This document shows, one piece after another, positions 7,596-17,500 of a stretch of DNA of 62,868 bases. Source of the stretch: Halobellus clavatus (GTDB lineage: Archaea; Halobacteriota; Halobacteria; Halobacteriales; Haloferacaceae). The notes under the pieces were generated by a model. It made no database searches. It saw nothing but the letters and a program-made list of their open reading frames with translations, and had not been told where the DNA came from. How positions within the stretch are numbered: position 1 is the first letter of the stretch; each line of letters opens with the position of its first letter. The translations under genes and the position numbers were made by a program. Where the stretch lies: positions 1 through 62,868 of the forward strand of contig NZ_FNPB01000015.1 in NCBI RefSeq assembly GCF_900107195.1. The letters run 5' to 3'.

Positions 7596-8756
7596 ATGTC
7601 AAGCCAAATTGAAATAACTGACTACGAGTTGTTCGACGTCCCTCCCCGATGGGTGTTTTTAAAAATAGAGACATCAGATGGTATCTGTGGTTGGGGTGAA
7701 CCGGTAGTCGAGGGAAGATCGAAAACAGTTATTAGTGCTGTCGAGGAATTAATGGACGCGTACCTCGTCGGAAAGGATCCACGAAACGTACAAAAACACT
7801 GGCAGACGCTCTATCGGGGTGGATTCTATAGAGGGGGTCCAATTCTGATGAGTGCAATAGCTGGAATTGATCAGGCTCTGTGGGATATCCGAGGACGATA
7901 CTATGGTGCACCAGTTCACGAACTTCTCGGTGGAAAGGGACGCAATAAAAACAAATACTATCGTTGGGTTGGTGGCGATCGTCCGTCGGATGTCAGCGAA
8001 AACGCTGCGGATCTTGTTGAGAAGGGCATTACTGCCCTCAAAATGAACGCCACTTCTGAATTCGAGCGAATCGAAACGCCAACTGGTATCAAAGAGGCAG
8101 CTACTCGACTCAAGGAAGTTCGTTCAGCCGTAGGTGATGACGTGAAAATAGGGGTGGATCTCCACGGCCGAGTCGCCAAGCCGACGGTGCGGCAGCTGTT
8201 GACGGAGTTGGAACCGTATGATCCAATGTTTTTTGAGGAACCCATTCTTCCCGAACACAACGACGTCTTACCGACAATTGCGGAGGCAACAGATGTACCG
8301 ATCGCTACCGGGGAGCGAATGTACTCTCGCTGGGATTTCAAGCCCGTTCTCAAGGATGGAACCGTCGACGTGATCCAGCCAGATCCGTCTCATGCAGGTG
8401 GAATCACTGAGGTCGTGAAAATCGCTTCTATGGCTGAGGCGTATGACGTTGCTCTCGCACCGCACTGTCCCCTCGGTCCCATTTCCCTTGCCGCTGCACT
8501 ACAGATAGACGCCGTATCTCAAACAGCAATTATTCAGGAATCAAGCCTGGGGATTCATTACAACACGGATGTTGACATATTAGATTATGTTGAAAACAAA
8601 TCAGTATTCACACCGAGTAATGGATACCTAAACATCCCGACTGACGAGGGACTAGGAGTGAGCATCAACGAAAAGAAAGTCCGTAAATTGAATGGAGATA
8701 CAGATTGGCATAATCCGGTATGGCGCTATGAAGATGGAAGTATTGCGGAGTGGTGA
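7596..8756 (+). CDS. Mandelate racemase/enolase-superfamily sugar-acid dehydratase (galactonate dehydratase-like)
   Basis: The 386-residue protein has the superfamily layout: N-terminal capping domain, then a TIM barrel. LKMNA provides the barrel Lys region, GVDLHGR the first metal Asp plus the His typical of D-galactonate dehydratase (D-x-H), FFEEPI the second ligand, and ATGERMYSRWDF the third acid. VIQPDPSHAGGITEV and LAPHCPLGPISLAA (catalytic His) follow. Galactonate dehydratase turns an aldonate into 2-keto-3-deoxy-aldonate. In degradation loci it sits with a KDG kinase and aldolase, neither of which is present here; it is divergent from a CMP-ulosonate synthetase gene instead. Other aldonates are possible substrates. 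Confidence 0.8.
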   Translation: MSSQIEITDYELFDVPPRWVFLKIETSDGICGWGEPVVEGRSKTVISAVEELMDAYLVGKDPRNVQKHWQTLYRGGFYRGGPILMSAIAGIDQALWDIRGRYYGAPVHELLGGKGRNKNKYYRWVGGDRPSDVSENAADLVEKGITALKMNATSEFERIETPTGIKEAATRLKEVRSAVGDDVKIGVDLHGRVAKPTVRQLLTELEPYDPMFFEEPILPEHNDVLPTIAEATDVPIATGERMYSRWDFKPVLKDGTVDVIQPDPSHAGGITEVVKIASMAEAYDVALAPHCPLGPISLAAALQIDAVSQTAIIQESSLGIHYNTDVDILDYVENKSVFTPSNGYLNIPTDEGLGVSINEKKVRKLNGDTDWHNPVWRYEDGSIAEW

Positions 8757-8775
8757 TTGACAAAGAAATCACATA

Positions 8776-10587
8776 TTAGGAACTGATCGAAATGATTTGA
8801 ACTTTCGAGTTATCAGTTGAGTCAGCCCACGCTGAGTCGTACTGACTGAGCGGATATTCGGTTATCTCGACTTCACTCGTTCCGAGTTTAGCTAATTCCT
8901 CCGTCACCTCGTTTAGGTCGTTCATTTTGGTATGTGCTGTGTGGATGAGGGTCTTACCAGCAAGATCTGAAGAACTAAACTCATCAACTTCGCCGATCTG
9001 AGTTATCACTGTTCCCTGTTCTGTAGATGCCAGTATTGATTCTAATGCGCCCGCAGATTCAATTGCGTTAACCACAATATCTGGCGAGGACATATTGCTA
9101 TCCGAAACACCCTGGATGTATTCGTTCAGGGTTAATTGCTGTGACTGTACTTCACGATTCTTTACAAGTTCAACACAAAGCTCGGCATCGTGTGTGTTTC
9201 CAATAATATAACACGTTGGATTTTCTGGAGATACAGCAAGTGCTTTCTCTATACCGGATATTTGAGACCGCATTCGACTAGCTAACACACCGAGTTTTGG
9301 ATCGATATGACTGTCCAACGGGTAAACGTGATCAGCGGGAGCAGTCATAAAACGAGAATACGGTCCCTCATCCGTATCTACACCAAGTTTAACTGGGTCT
9401 TGGCAATCTTCAAACTTTCCCTCGCTACAGGCTGAGCATAAGCCACACGGGAACTCTGTCTTTCCAATAACGACATCTCCAACATTAACTGAACTGGCGT
9501 TTGCTCCTCGTTTGACTACCGTGCCAACATAGCTCTCACCGGGGACAATCGGATACTGTTCCGGGTCATGGCCGTCAACCGATCGATCATCCGCCTGTAC
9601 GCCAGCGTAGTCGATACGAATCAGGACCTCACTAGGTTTCACCTCTGGGAGCGGAGAACTCTCAAGGCTCGCGTTGCCGTTCGAGTCGATGATCACCTTC
9701 TGGTTTGCACCAGCGTAGAAGTATTCATATCGGTTGGCTTCTAAATCGGAGTCGGACATAAGTCCCGATGCTGTCCCGATATGCTGACAGTAGCGGAATT
9801 TTATGATCTCCGATACCGTCGATCGATCAGCCTCACCAGTAGCAATTGCTGACAGAATATCTCTAGAGATATCATACGGGAGCTTTGCATATTCTGCCCA
9901 CCTATCGGACGGTTGCTTGATACCGATTTCAACATCAGCTGAAGCCTCCCTTTCGAAACGACTGAACACCTGATCCCAGGTTTCATCGTGAATATGGTAT
10001 ATACAAGAGTCGGACTCGTATATAACGACGTAACCACTTTCGATAAAGTGCTTGGCCCACTCAATGTCTTCGTGTCCTGTCAGATATTCATTATATTTAT
10101 GTTCCTCCCAAAGATCTCTTCTGATGACCGAACTAGCGTTGTTAGCAAAGTAATCCGGAGGCGTTTGACGCTTGCTCTCATCGGGAAATAACTGGTTGAA
10201 CAGCCGCCGCTCTGCAAACTTTGTTTCGTCAATCCCCACTTGATTACTGTAGACCATCGCAACATCTTCATCTTTAAAATGATCTAACATAGTCCCTAAC
10301 CACTCGGAATCAGTCGGGATTGCGTGTGCAGAAAGAAATGAAACGTAATCCCCTTCAGCAGCTTGACATCCTACGTTACAAGAGTAACCGAAAGTAAAGT
10401 CTTGTGGGGCGACAAACTCTATTTTGTCAACGTACTCCTTAGCGATTTCGAGGGTTCCGTCTGTCGATCCTGAATCAACCAGAATGATCTCGAAGTCCTG
10501 ATACTCCTGTCCGCTGACGGCTTCCAGAACGTCGCCAATGTGTTCCGCTTCATTAAATGACCGAATAACTATGCTTGTTTCTACCAT
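8776..10587 (-). CDS. Fusion of GT2 glycosyltransferase and MDR (alcohol dehydrogenase-like) domain
   Basis: One uninterrupted 603-codon frame. Residues 1 to about 255 are a family 2 glycosyltransferase: SIVIRSFNEAEHIGDVLEAV, IILVDSGSTDGTLEIA and TGHEDIEWAKHF. From about residue 290 to the end is a medium-chain dehydrogenase/reductase: EVLIRIDYAGVQADDRS, YPIVPGESYVGTVVKRG and the structural-zinc cluster CGLCSACSEGKFEDC. The catalytic-zinc ligands are changed: the usual Cys in GICGSD is Gln here and the His of GHE is Glu. The Rossmann glycine motif is replaced by YIIGNTHDAEL. The MDR half may therefore be non-catalytic or bind a sugar nucleotide. It lies between the dehydratase and an SDR gene in the glycan island. 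Confidence 0.85.
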   Translation of the reverse strand: MVETSIVIRSFNEAEHIGDVLEAVSGQEYQDFEIILVDSGSTDGTLEIAKEYVDKIEFVAPQDFTFGYSCNVGCQAAEGDYVSFLSAHAIPTDSEWLGTMLDHFKDEDVAMVYSNQVGIDETKFAERRLFNQLFPDESKRQTPPDYFANNASSVIRRDLWEEHKYNEYLTGHEDIEWAKHFIESGYVVIYESDSCIYHIHDETWDQVFSRFEREASADVEIGIKQPSDRWAEYAKLPYDISRDILSAIATGEADRSTVSEIIKFRYCQHIGTASGLMSDSDLEANRYEYFYAGANQKVIIDSNGNASLESSPLPEVKPSEVLIRIDYAGVQADDRSVDGHDPEQYPIVPGESYVGTVVKRGANASSVNVGDVVIGKTEFPCGLCSACSEGKFEDCQDPVKLGVDTDEGPYSRFMTAPADHVYPLDSHIDPKLGVLASRMRSQISGIEKALAVSPENPTCYIIGNTHDAELCVELVKNREVQSQQLTLNEYIQGVSDSNMSSPDIVVNAIESAGALESILASTEQGTVITQIGEVDEFSSSDLAGKTLIHTAHTKMNDLNEVTEELAKLGTSEVEITEYPLSQYDSAWADSTDNSKVQIISISS

Positions 10588-10658
10588 CAGTTGTGTCTAA
10601 TTGAATACGGTTCTATCTATGCTTATCGGCTTTGATCACTAACTCATTCTGAGGAGAA

Positions 10659-11468
10659 TTAATCCCGGGAAACATCAAGGTCCCTCAGTAACATATTATC
10701 TTGTAAAACAGCGCTTCGTCCACCATCAACAAGTACGCGCGAACCTGTAACGAATGAGGATAAATCGCTCAATAAAAACACGACGATATTTGCCACGTCT
10801 GTAGGATCTCCTATTCTTCCTAACGGGTGAATTTTTTCGAGATGAATCTTATCACTTTCTTCAATTGATCTTCTGACTCTTTCAACCTCTATCCATCCGG
10901 GTGCGACTGTGTTGACTCGAATCCCATCAGCACCCCAAGCAACTGCCATCGATCTTGTCAGTCCATCAATGGCCGTCTTTACCACATTGTACGGGAATTT
11001 TTTGGGCTGTGTGAGCTGTCCGTGATTCGATCCGATATTAACGATTGCGGCATCGTCACTCTCTTTGAGATACGGATAGGCGTATTTCCCCATAAGCCAA
11101 TAAGCCCGGAGATCAGTTTCGACAATCGCTTCCCACGTATCGAGTGTTACTTCCTCTGGGGATGTATCAGTTTCAAACCCAGCATTGTTGACTACCGCAT
11201 CAATTCCTCCAAACTCCTCCACGGTTATTTCAACAAGAGTCCTCAAGTCACTCGGTTCTCGCACATCGGTTTGGACGAACACTGCACTCCCTCCAGCAGA
11301 TGTGATTTCGTTCACAACCTCTTGGCCATCACTGGCTGTACGGCCACTGACAACAACATTTGCGCCCATATCTGCTAGTCGGCGCGCAGTTGCAGCACCT
11401 ATTCCTCGAGTACTCCCCGTTATTACAGCCGTTAACGTTGATAAATCAACTATATTTCTTCCTGACAT
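10659..11468 (-). CDS. SDR-family oxidoreductase
   Basis: The 269-residue protein is a classical short-chain dehydrogenase. AVITGSTRGIGAATARRLA is the nucleotide-binding motif, VNNAG follows, and the catalytic region has NIGSNHG (Ser) with YNVVK (Tyr-x-x-x-Lys). The C-terminal VLVDGGRSAVLQ is also typical. After GSTRG the second strand ends VVSGRT, where Arg at this place favours NADP(H), an inference only. Among relatives are glucose/galactose dehydrogenases and 3-oxoacyl-ACP reductases. In this locus, 71 bp before the GT2-MDR gene on the same strand, oxidation or reduction of a sugar seems the best guess. Confidence 0.8.
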   Translation of the reverse strand: MSGRNIVDLSTLTAVITGSTRGIGAATARRLADMGANVVVSGRTASDGQEVVNEITSAGGSAVFVQTDVREPSDLRTLVEITVEEFGGIDAVVNNAGFETDTSPEEVTLDTWEAIVETDLRAYWLMGKYAYPYLKESDDAAIVNIGSNHGQLTQPKKFPYNVVKTAIDGLTRSMAVAWGADGIRVNTVAPGWIEVERVRRSIEESDKIHLEKIHPLGRIGDPTDVANIVVFLLSDLSSFVTGSRVLVDGGRSAVLQDNMLLRDLDVSRD

Positions 11469-11521
11469 AATTTAAATATTATTGATATTTGTTATCTCAT
11501 TTTGTAAAGTTACTATTTCGA

Positions 11522-13324
11522 TTATTCTACCGTTTGTGACTGGATCTCATACAGTTCTGCGTATTTTCCCCCTTCAGTTAGCAGTTCGTCATGGCCTCCT
11601 GTTTCGATGATCTGACCACTGTCGATCGTATAAATCCGATCCGTGTTTTTCACCGTTGATAACCGATGTGCGATAGTAATTATTCCGTAGTCGTGATCCA
11701 TAGCTTCTATTGAGGCTTGCACTTCTTTTTCTAAATTAGAGTCGAGATCGCTTGTCGCTTCGTCTAACACCAAGAAGTCTGCATCTGTCAGTAATGCCCG
11801 TGCGATGGCCACACGCTGCCGCTGACCACCGGAGAGTCGTATCCCGTCGTCCCCCAACTGAGAGTCGTACCCCTTCGGTAGATCATCAAGGAATTCGTCT
11901 ACTTTCGCGATTTCACAGACGCGTTCTACTTCATCGTGTGTTGCGTCCTGATTACCCACCGTCACGTTCCCTCTCAGAGTGTCGTTAAAAATAAACGGGT
12001 GCTGACGAACAACAGCGATTCGATCGCGCCACGCGCGTAAATCAAACTCATTAATGGGTGTGCCATCCGCCGTGATTACTCCACTATCCGGGATATAAAA
12101 GCGTGATAAAAGCGAAACGATCGTTGATTTTCCAGCACCCGATTGTCCGACAAACGCAACAAACTCTCCCCGAGCAATAGAGAAGGAAATCCCGTCAAGA
12201 ATCTGCTCGTCATTCGAGTAGGAAAAATGAACATCATCAAATTCTACCCGTGAGACACGCCCCGGTGTCAAATCACCATCGGTTTCACGGCGACTGCCGA
12301 GTTCTTCGACGAACTTCTGTGTCCGGACTAGATGCGAGAGATTCCCTTCGAGGCTGTAGATCTTATTGTTCAGTCGACTTACCAAGGGGGCGAGCCGGAA
12401 CATAGCGAGGAAAAATATTCCCAGCGCACCGAGTGCCAATCCACTATACGCGAACCCGATATAGATAAGCGTGAAAAGTGAGAGTGCTGCCGCGAGGTCA
12501 TAGAAATTCTGAATAGCTGCCTTGTTACGTTCGAGATTGATCGAAGCTGATCGGTACTTTCCTATCCATTCGCTAAATATGTCGAACACCTCATCAGAGA
12601 GTCCAAATAGTTTCACATCACGGATTCCTTGCGTTCCAGCCTGCACGGCCTCCTGTACGCGTTCGTTAGCGGTAGCCACTCGGGATCCCACGGTATATGC
12701 CGGTTCGATAATTTCTCGGAGGAGGTACGTTATTCCACCGAGTAGGACCAGCGCAAACAGCGCCATCCGGGGCGCAATATAAAACATTACTGAGAGGTAG
12801 ACGACCGCGAGAAATGCTGTCTCAAGGGACTGGACCCCTGCTTCAATCACCCGGCCGGAGTATCGCGTCTCCGTGATAATCGCATTCAGGATATCATCGG
12901 AACCTTCTTCATCAAAGTAACTCACGCGCGCTTCAAGCGCCGAGTCAAATGCCTTGGTCCGGAGTGCTTCTTCGTACGTCTTCTGAACGATTGATCGTAA
13001 CCAAGCCACGAAGAATGATGATACGAATCGAACAGTCATCGCTAACCCTACGCCGAGAATCAGATATTCTAATTGGAACGGTACACCTACGAGCGCGTAC
13101 GCCCGAAGAAAGATGCCAAGAAGACCGTTAGCTTCGGTAATCGGTTCTTGTGCTTGGGCAACCTCAAGGATCGGCCAAATGAAACTTAGCCCGATACCCT
13201 CAAGAAAAGCGGTAGCCCCTCCTAGGAGTACGATCACCAGCGTGAGTTTTGGACGGAACTGCGCGACTTGACGCACCGCCGTCAGCTTCATCTGTAGCGT
13301 GATATCCTCGCCGGCATCCGTCAT
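11522..13324 (-). CDS. ABC exporter, fused permease and ATPase (MsbA/PglK-like)
   Basis: The 600-residue half-transporter has a membrane domain with about six helices in residues 25-330 and a nucleotide-binding domain from about 345. The NBD has Walker A GQSGAGKST, the Q-loop VRQHPFIFN, signature LSGGQRQRVA, Walker B FLVLDEATSDLDS and the switch His in ITIAHRLST. Homologues flip lipid-linked saccharides (PglK) or lipids (MsbA). Sitting between sugar-modifying genes and aglB, it is a good candidate for moving the lipid-linked glycan across the membrane. Multidrug or peptide export cannot be excluded. It ends the run of intact island genes before the IS5-type relic. Confidence 0.85.
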   Translation of the reverse strand: MTDAGEDITLQMKLTAVRQVAQFRPKLTLVIVLLGGATAFLEGIGLSFIWPILEVAQAQEPITEANGLLGIFLRAYALVGVPFQLEYLILGVGLAMTVRFVSSFFVAWLRSIVQKTYEEALRTKAFDSALEARVSYFDEEGSDDILNAIITETRYSGRVIEAGVQSLETAFLAVVYLSVMFYIAPRMALFALVLLGGITYLLREIIEPAYTVGSRVATANERVQEAVQAGTQGIRDVKLFGLSDEVFDIFSEWIGKYRSASINLERNKAAIQNFYDLAAALSLFTLIYIGFAYSGLALGALGIFFLAMFRLAPLVSRLNNKIYSLEGNLSHLVRTQKFVEELGSRRETDGDLTPGRVSRVEFDDVHFSYSNDEQILDGISFSIARGEFVAFVGQSGAGKSTIVSLLSRFYIPDSGVITADGTPINEFDLRAWRDRIAVVRQHPFIFNDTLRGNVTVGNQDATHDEVERVCEIAKVDEFLDDLPKGYDSQLGDDGIRLSGGQRQRVAIARALLTDADFLVLDEATSDLDSNLEKEVQASIEAMDHDYGIITIAHRLSTVKNTDRIYTIDSGQIIETGGHDELLTEGGKYAELYEIQSQTVE

Positions 13325-13448
13325 CTTAGATATGTGGCGTTTTTCCTGCTCGGTTCATAAGGGTGCTGCTTGCCAGATATCTTCAAAATCTTCTATGATG
13401 AATAGATTCTGAGTCACGGTTACAAGGCCTCACAGAGTGATTTTAACT

Positions 13449-13800
13449 TCAGGATGCTAAAATCAGGATGATTTCACGGAACTGTCGATACCAGCCGAGA
13501 GCTTGTACGGCGTTGCCGAGCGAGCGCTTCGTTGTCGAGAACGAAGTCTCGGCCATCCAGCGCTGAGAGTAGTCTTTTATCCGGATAAGTGCATTGTGCA
13601 CTAGCGTCAACAGTCTTGACCCACGCTGTAAGATGAGTGGCTCGACGCCCAGCACGTAGAACTGTCGTGACCCAGTTGTGGAATGCTTAGTCGGCAGCTA
13701 CGGACAGCAGGTTGTCCGCATTCCGGCGGACGACCTGTGGGCCAGTCTTCGTATCGTATCTCCACCGGTCCGAGATGTGTAGGCCAAGGACGATAAGAGA
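13449..13800 (-). pseudogene. Remnant of an IS5-type transposase
   Basis: Minus-strand frames give conserved haloarchaeal IS5-family segments: HISDRWRYDTKTGPQVVRRN and ADNLLSVAAD (followed by a stop) in one frame, then GVEPLILQRGSRLLTLVHNA, YSQRWMAETSFSTTKRSLG and WYRQFREIILILA to the stop at 13449-13451. The N-terminal half with the first catalytic Asp is missing, and the pieces lie in different frames. It marks the right edge of the AT-rich island, next to aglB. Confidence 0.65.
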
Positions 13801-13830
13801 CTCTCTCGTTTAGCGTCGTCACTTTCACCG

Positions 13831-14521
13831 TGGGAACATTGTTTTCTGATCGCTAGCGATAGTATGACGAGGTTGAGCGGCGGTCCAAAAGAGCGAACAG
13901 GATCGAATTGTCAAATTCCATCGGATCGAATCTGGATAAATACAAACGTTGGGGTAAGGAGTTGGCCTCAGACGGTCAAGTGATGCCGACCATCCTCCGA
14001 ACGGTCACACACTTATCACAGATAGCCACAACCGGCGTGTTGTCGATATCAACGAGGAAACCGGAATTATCTGAAAGGCAAACGTACCGCTGCCGCACGA
14101 CACTGAGTGAATCGAAACCTGCCAAGAGGGTGATGGAGGGGAATCAGCTGTTCAATTGGATCTATCTTCCGTCACAACATCGTCCAGCAGTGACTCGCCA
14201 ATCAGACAACTCAAAGAGTTCGGACGGATATTATTCCAGGATGAGGTTGCAAATGCGGTTTCTTATATGATCTCGAAGTACCTGATTTCGTATGTTGGGC
14301 TGGCAGCAGTAATTGATATTCCTGCGTTGTGTTTGTGGGTGTCACCGAATTCTACTGGTCAAGGTAAACCATTGTACTCCCTCTTGCCAAAGAGAACTGA
14401 ATATTCGCGCGCAGAGCCGTCTATTCCAAGTTAAGAACGGACTTAAATAACCCCATTTGACGGTATGTTCGGAACTTCATTCACAAGGCTTATTCACCCT
14501 TTCCGAATCACTTCGTACATA
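13831..14521 (+). other. Decayed or non-coding DNA upstream of aglB
   Basis: I see no convincing intact gene. A plus-strand frame at 14130-14434 contains a Ser-rich stretch followed by FGRILFQDEVANAVSYMISK and the hydrophobic YLISYVGLAAVIDIPALCLW. This may be the relic of a membrane or glycan gene, but I cannot name it. An overlapping frame at 13908-14270 has unconvincing composition. The promoter of aglB should lie in the last 100 bp; TTAAATAACC at about 14442-14453 is a TATA-like candidate. Confidence 0.4.
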
Positions 14522-17500
14522 ATGGGTTCGCGTAGTGAAGCTGACGACGGAGGGGGCCAGTCAATCCTTGACCTCGTTGAAGACTGGTATCATATCCCCG
14601 CTCTCCTCCTCATCGTGATCGTAATGTTCGCGTGGCGGATTGAGACATACTCCAGTTTCATCCGCGATGGCGAAGTCTACTTCTCCGGCAATGACGCGTG
14701 GTATCACTTCCGCGAGGTGATGTACACCGTCCAGAACTGGCCCTCTACAATCCCGTTCGACACGTGGACGTACTTCCCATACGGTACGTTTCAAGGGCAG
14801 TTCGGGACCCTCTACGACCAGATCGTGGCAACCGTCGCGCTGATCATCGGACTCGGATCCCCGAGTCAGGAACTCATCGGAAAGACTCTCCTCGTCGCGC
14901 CCGCGGTAGCGGGCGCGCTTACGGCAATCCCGGTCTACTACATCGGCAAGTCACTCTATGGCCGGCTCTCTGGACTTTTCGGTGCAACTGTTCTTCTCCT
15001 GCTTCCCGGATCGTTCCTCAGCCGGACGCTCGTCGGTGTCGCCGACCACAACGCGGTCGAGCCGCTGATGATGGCGCTCGCCGTGTTCGGCTTCGTCGCT
15101 GCCCTCCGAAAAGCCGAATCTTCGATGCCTGTTTGGGAAGTCATCCGGGAGGAACTCCTCGAAAACCGCACTCTCGATACCCTCGAAGCGCCGCTGAAAT
15201 GGGGTCTCTTCGCCGGCTTTCTGATCGGGCTCTACCTCTGGGTGTGGCCGCCGGCCGTCTTCTTTGTCGGAATCGTCGGCGTGTTCGCCCTCGTCAAAAT
15301 CCCGAGCGACGTCGTCAACGATCGAACGCCCGAACCGACCGCGTTCGCCATCGTGACGAGTATGCTCGTCGCCGCCGTGATGTCGATCCTCGTTATTGAG
15401 CAGACCGGGTTCAGTACGACAATCCCTTCGCTCCTCCAGCCACTCACCGCGTTGAGTGTCGCCGCCGCTGCCGTTTTCCTCTCGTGGCTCGCCCGCATCT
15501 GGGAGGGGACTGATCTCGATGCGTCTCTCTATCCAGCAGCAGTTGGTGGCATCATCGTCGTAGGTCTCGGCGTACTCTTCGTGCTCCCGATCGGACTACT
15601 TGATCTCATCGTCGGGAACCTCCTCCGTATCGTGGGCTTCTCCGCGAACGCTGCGACCCGAACCATCGGCGAGGCTCAGCCGTTCATCTCCCAGTCGTCG
15701 CTCCAGCGGTTCGGCGTCGACGCCGCCGGCCGGATCACTATCGAGTACGGATTGACGTTCTTCACCGGTCTCGCCGCGGCAGTCTGGCTCCACGCGAGAC
15801 CGCTGGTGAACAAGGGAACAACGCGAGCGTACGGCTACATCACTGGCTCGCTCGCCGTCGTCGCGGTCCTCTTCCTCGTTCCCGCCGTTCTCGGTGGGAT
15901 CGAAACTGCCCTCGGTATCGACGAGCAGGTCGCCGGCCTGCTTATTATCTCGGCGCTCATCGTCGGTGCGACGTTCCTTACCGATTACGACGCCGACACC
16001 CTCTTCGTGATCGTCTGGGCGGCGTTCGTCACCTCGATGGCGTTCACACAGGTCCGGTTCAATTACTACCTCGCGATCGTCGTCGCGGTGTTCAACGCGT
16101 ACCTCTTCGGCGAGATTCTGGAGTGGCTCGACCTCCGACAGTCGGTGACCGAGATTGCGAACGACATCGACGGTTACCAGGTGCTCGCGATCGTCGCCAC
16201 CGTCCTCTTAATCCTCGGTCCCGCGCTCACCGTGCCCATCGCCGTCGGCAACACGCAGGCGACGCCAGCCTGGCAGTCTGCGCAGAACAACGGCCCCGGT
16301 GCCGTCACGGTCTGGGATGACTCCCTGGAGTGGATGCAGGGCAACACGCCCGAGGAGGGCAATCTCGGCGGCGCCGGCAACGCCGACCAGATGGAGTACT
16401 ACGGCACGTACGAACGTACCGACGACTTCGAGTACCCCGATGGCGCCTACGGCGTCCAATCGTGGTGGGACTACGGCCACTGGATCACCGTTCAAGGCGA
16501 ACGGATCCCGAACGCAAACCCGTTCCAGCAAGGCGCGACTCCGGCGGCGAACTTCCTGCTCGCGCCGAACGAGACCCAGTCGCAGGAGGTCCTCGCCTCA
16601 CAGAGTACGGAGGGAGACAACACCCGCTACGTGATGGTCGACTGGAAGATGGCGACGCCGGGCTCGAAGTTCGGCGCGCCGACCGTCTTCTACGACGCCC
16701 AGGAGAACGTCTCCCGGGGCGATTTCCTCCGGACGATGTACAGTTTCAGCGAGGAGGGGCAGTTCGCCGGGACCACCCAAGTCCGCACGCAACGCTTCTA
16801 CAACAGCACGATGACGCGGCTGTACTACTACCACGGGAGCGCCCGCCAGCCCTCGCCGATCGTGTTCGACTGGGAGCCCCGGCAGGTGCAAACCGGTGGC
16901 GGTGAGTCAGTTACCGTCCCGTCCAACCCGCAGGGCGAGCAGTCGTTCGTGCGGACCTTCGACAATATGAGCGCCGCGCGGGAGTACGTCGCTGACGACC
17001 AGACGGCACAGATCGGTGGCATCGGCTCGTTCCCGAGTCAGCGCGTCGAGGCACTCGATCACTACCGCCTCGCGCACGTCAGCAACACCTCCGCTCGCAA
17101 TTCGATTCTCCGGACGACCCTCCGCAACTCCCGGACCGCCGGATTCAATCCCCAGGCGGCTGTCCCGAGCAACCCCGCGTGGGTCAAGACCTTCGAGCGC
17201 GTTCCCGGGGCGACCGTGGAGGGCAGCGGCGCGCCCCCGAACGCGACCGTGACCGCACGAACCGAACTGCGGATCCCGAACACGAACTCGACGTTCACGT
17301 ACACGCAACGAGCCGAGACGAACGCCGAGGGCGAGTTCACGATGACGCTGCCGTACTCGACGGCCGGCTACGACGAGTACGGCCCCGAGAACGGGTACAC
17401 GAACGTCAGCGTCCGCGCGACCGGTCCGTACACGATCTCCGCGCCGCCGACGATCCAGAACGGTTCGATCGTCTCCTCCCAGTCGAACCTCACGGTCTCC

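Noticed and set aside
8776-10587. Two separate genes or a frameshift joining GT2 and MDR
   Set aside because: The frame is continuous, and no start codon with promoter or SD-like signal separates the domains.
13908-14270. 120-codon plus-strand ORF before aglB
   Set aside because: Composition is unlike a haloarchaeal protein (basic, no acidic bias), and it overlaps another frame that looks more like a decayed gene.
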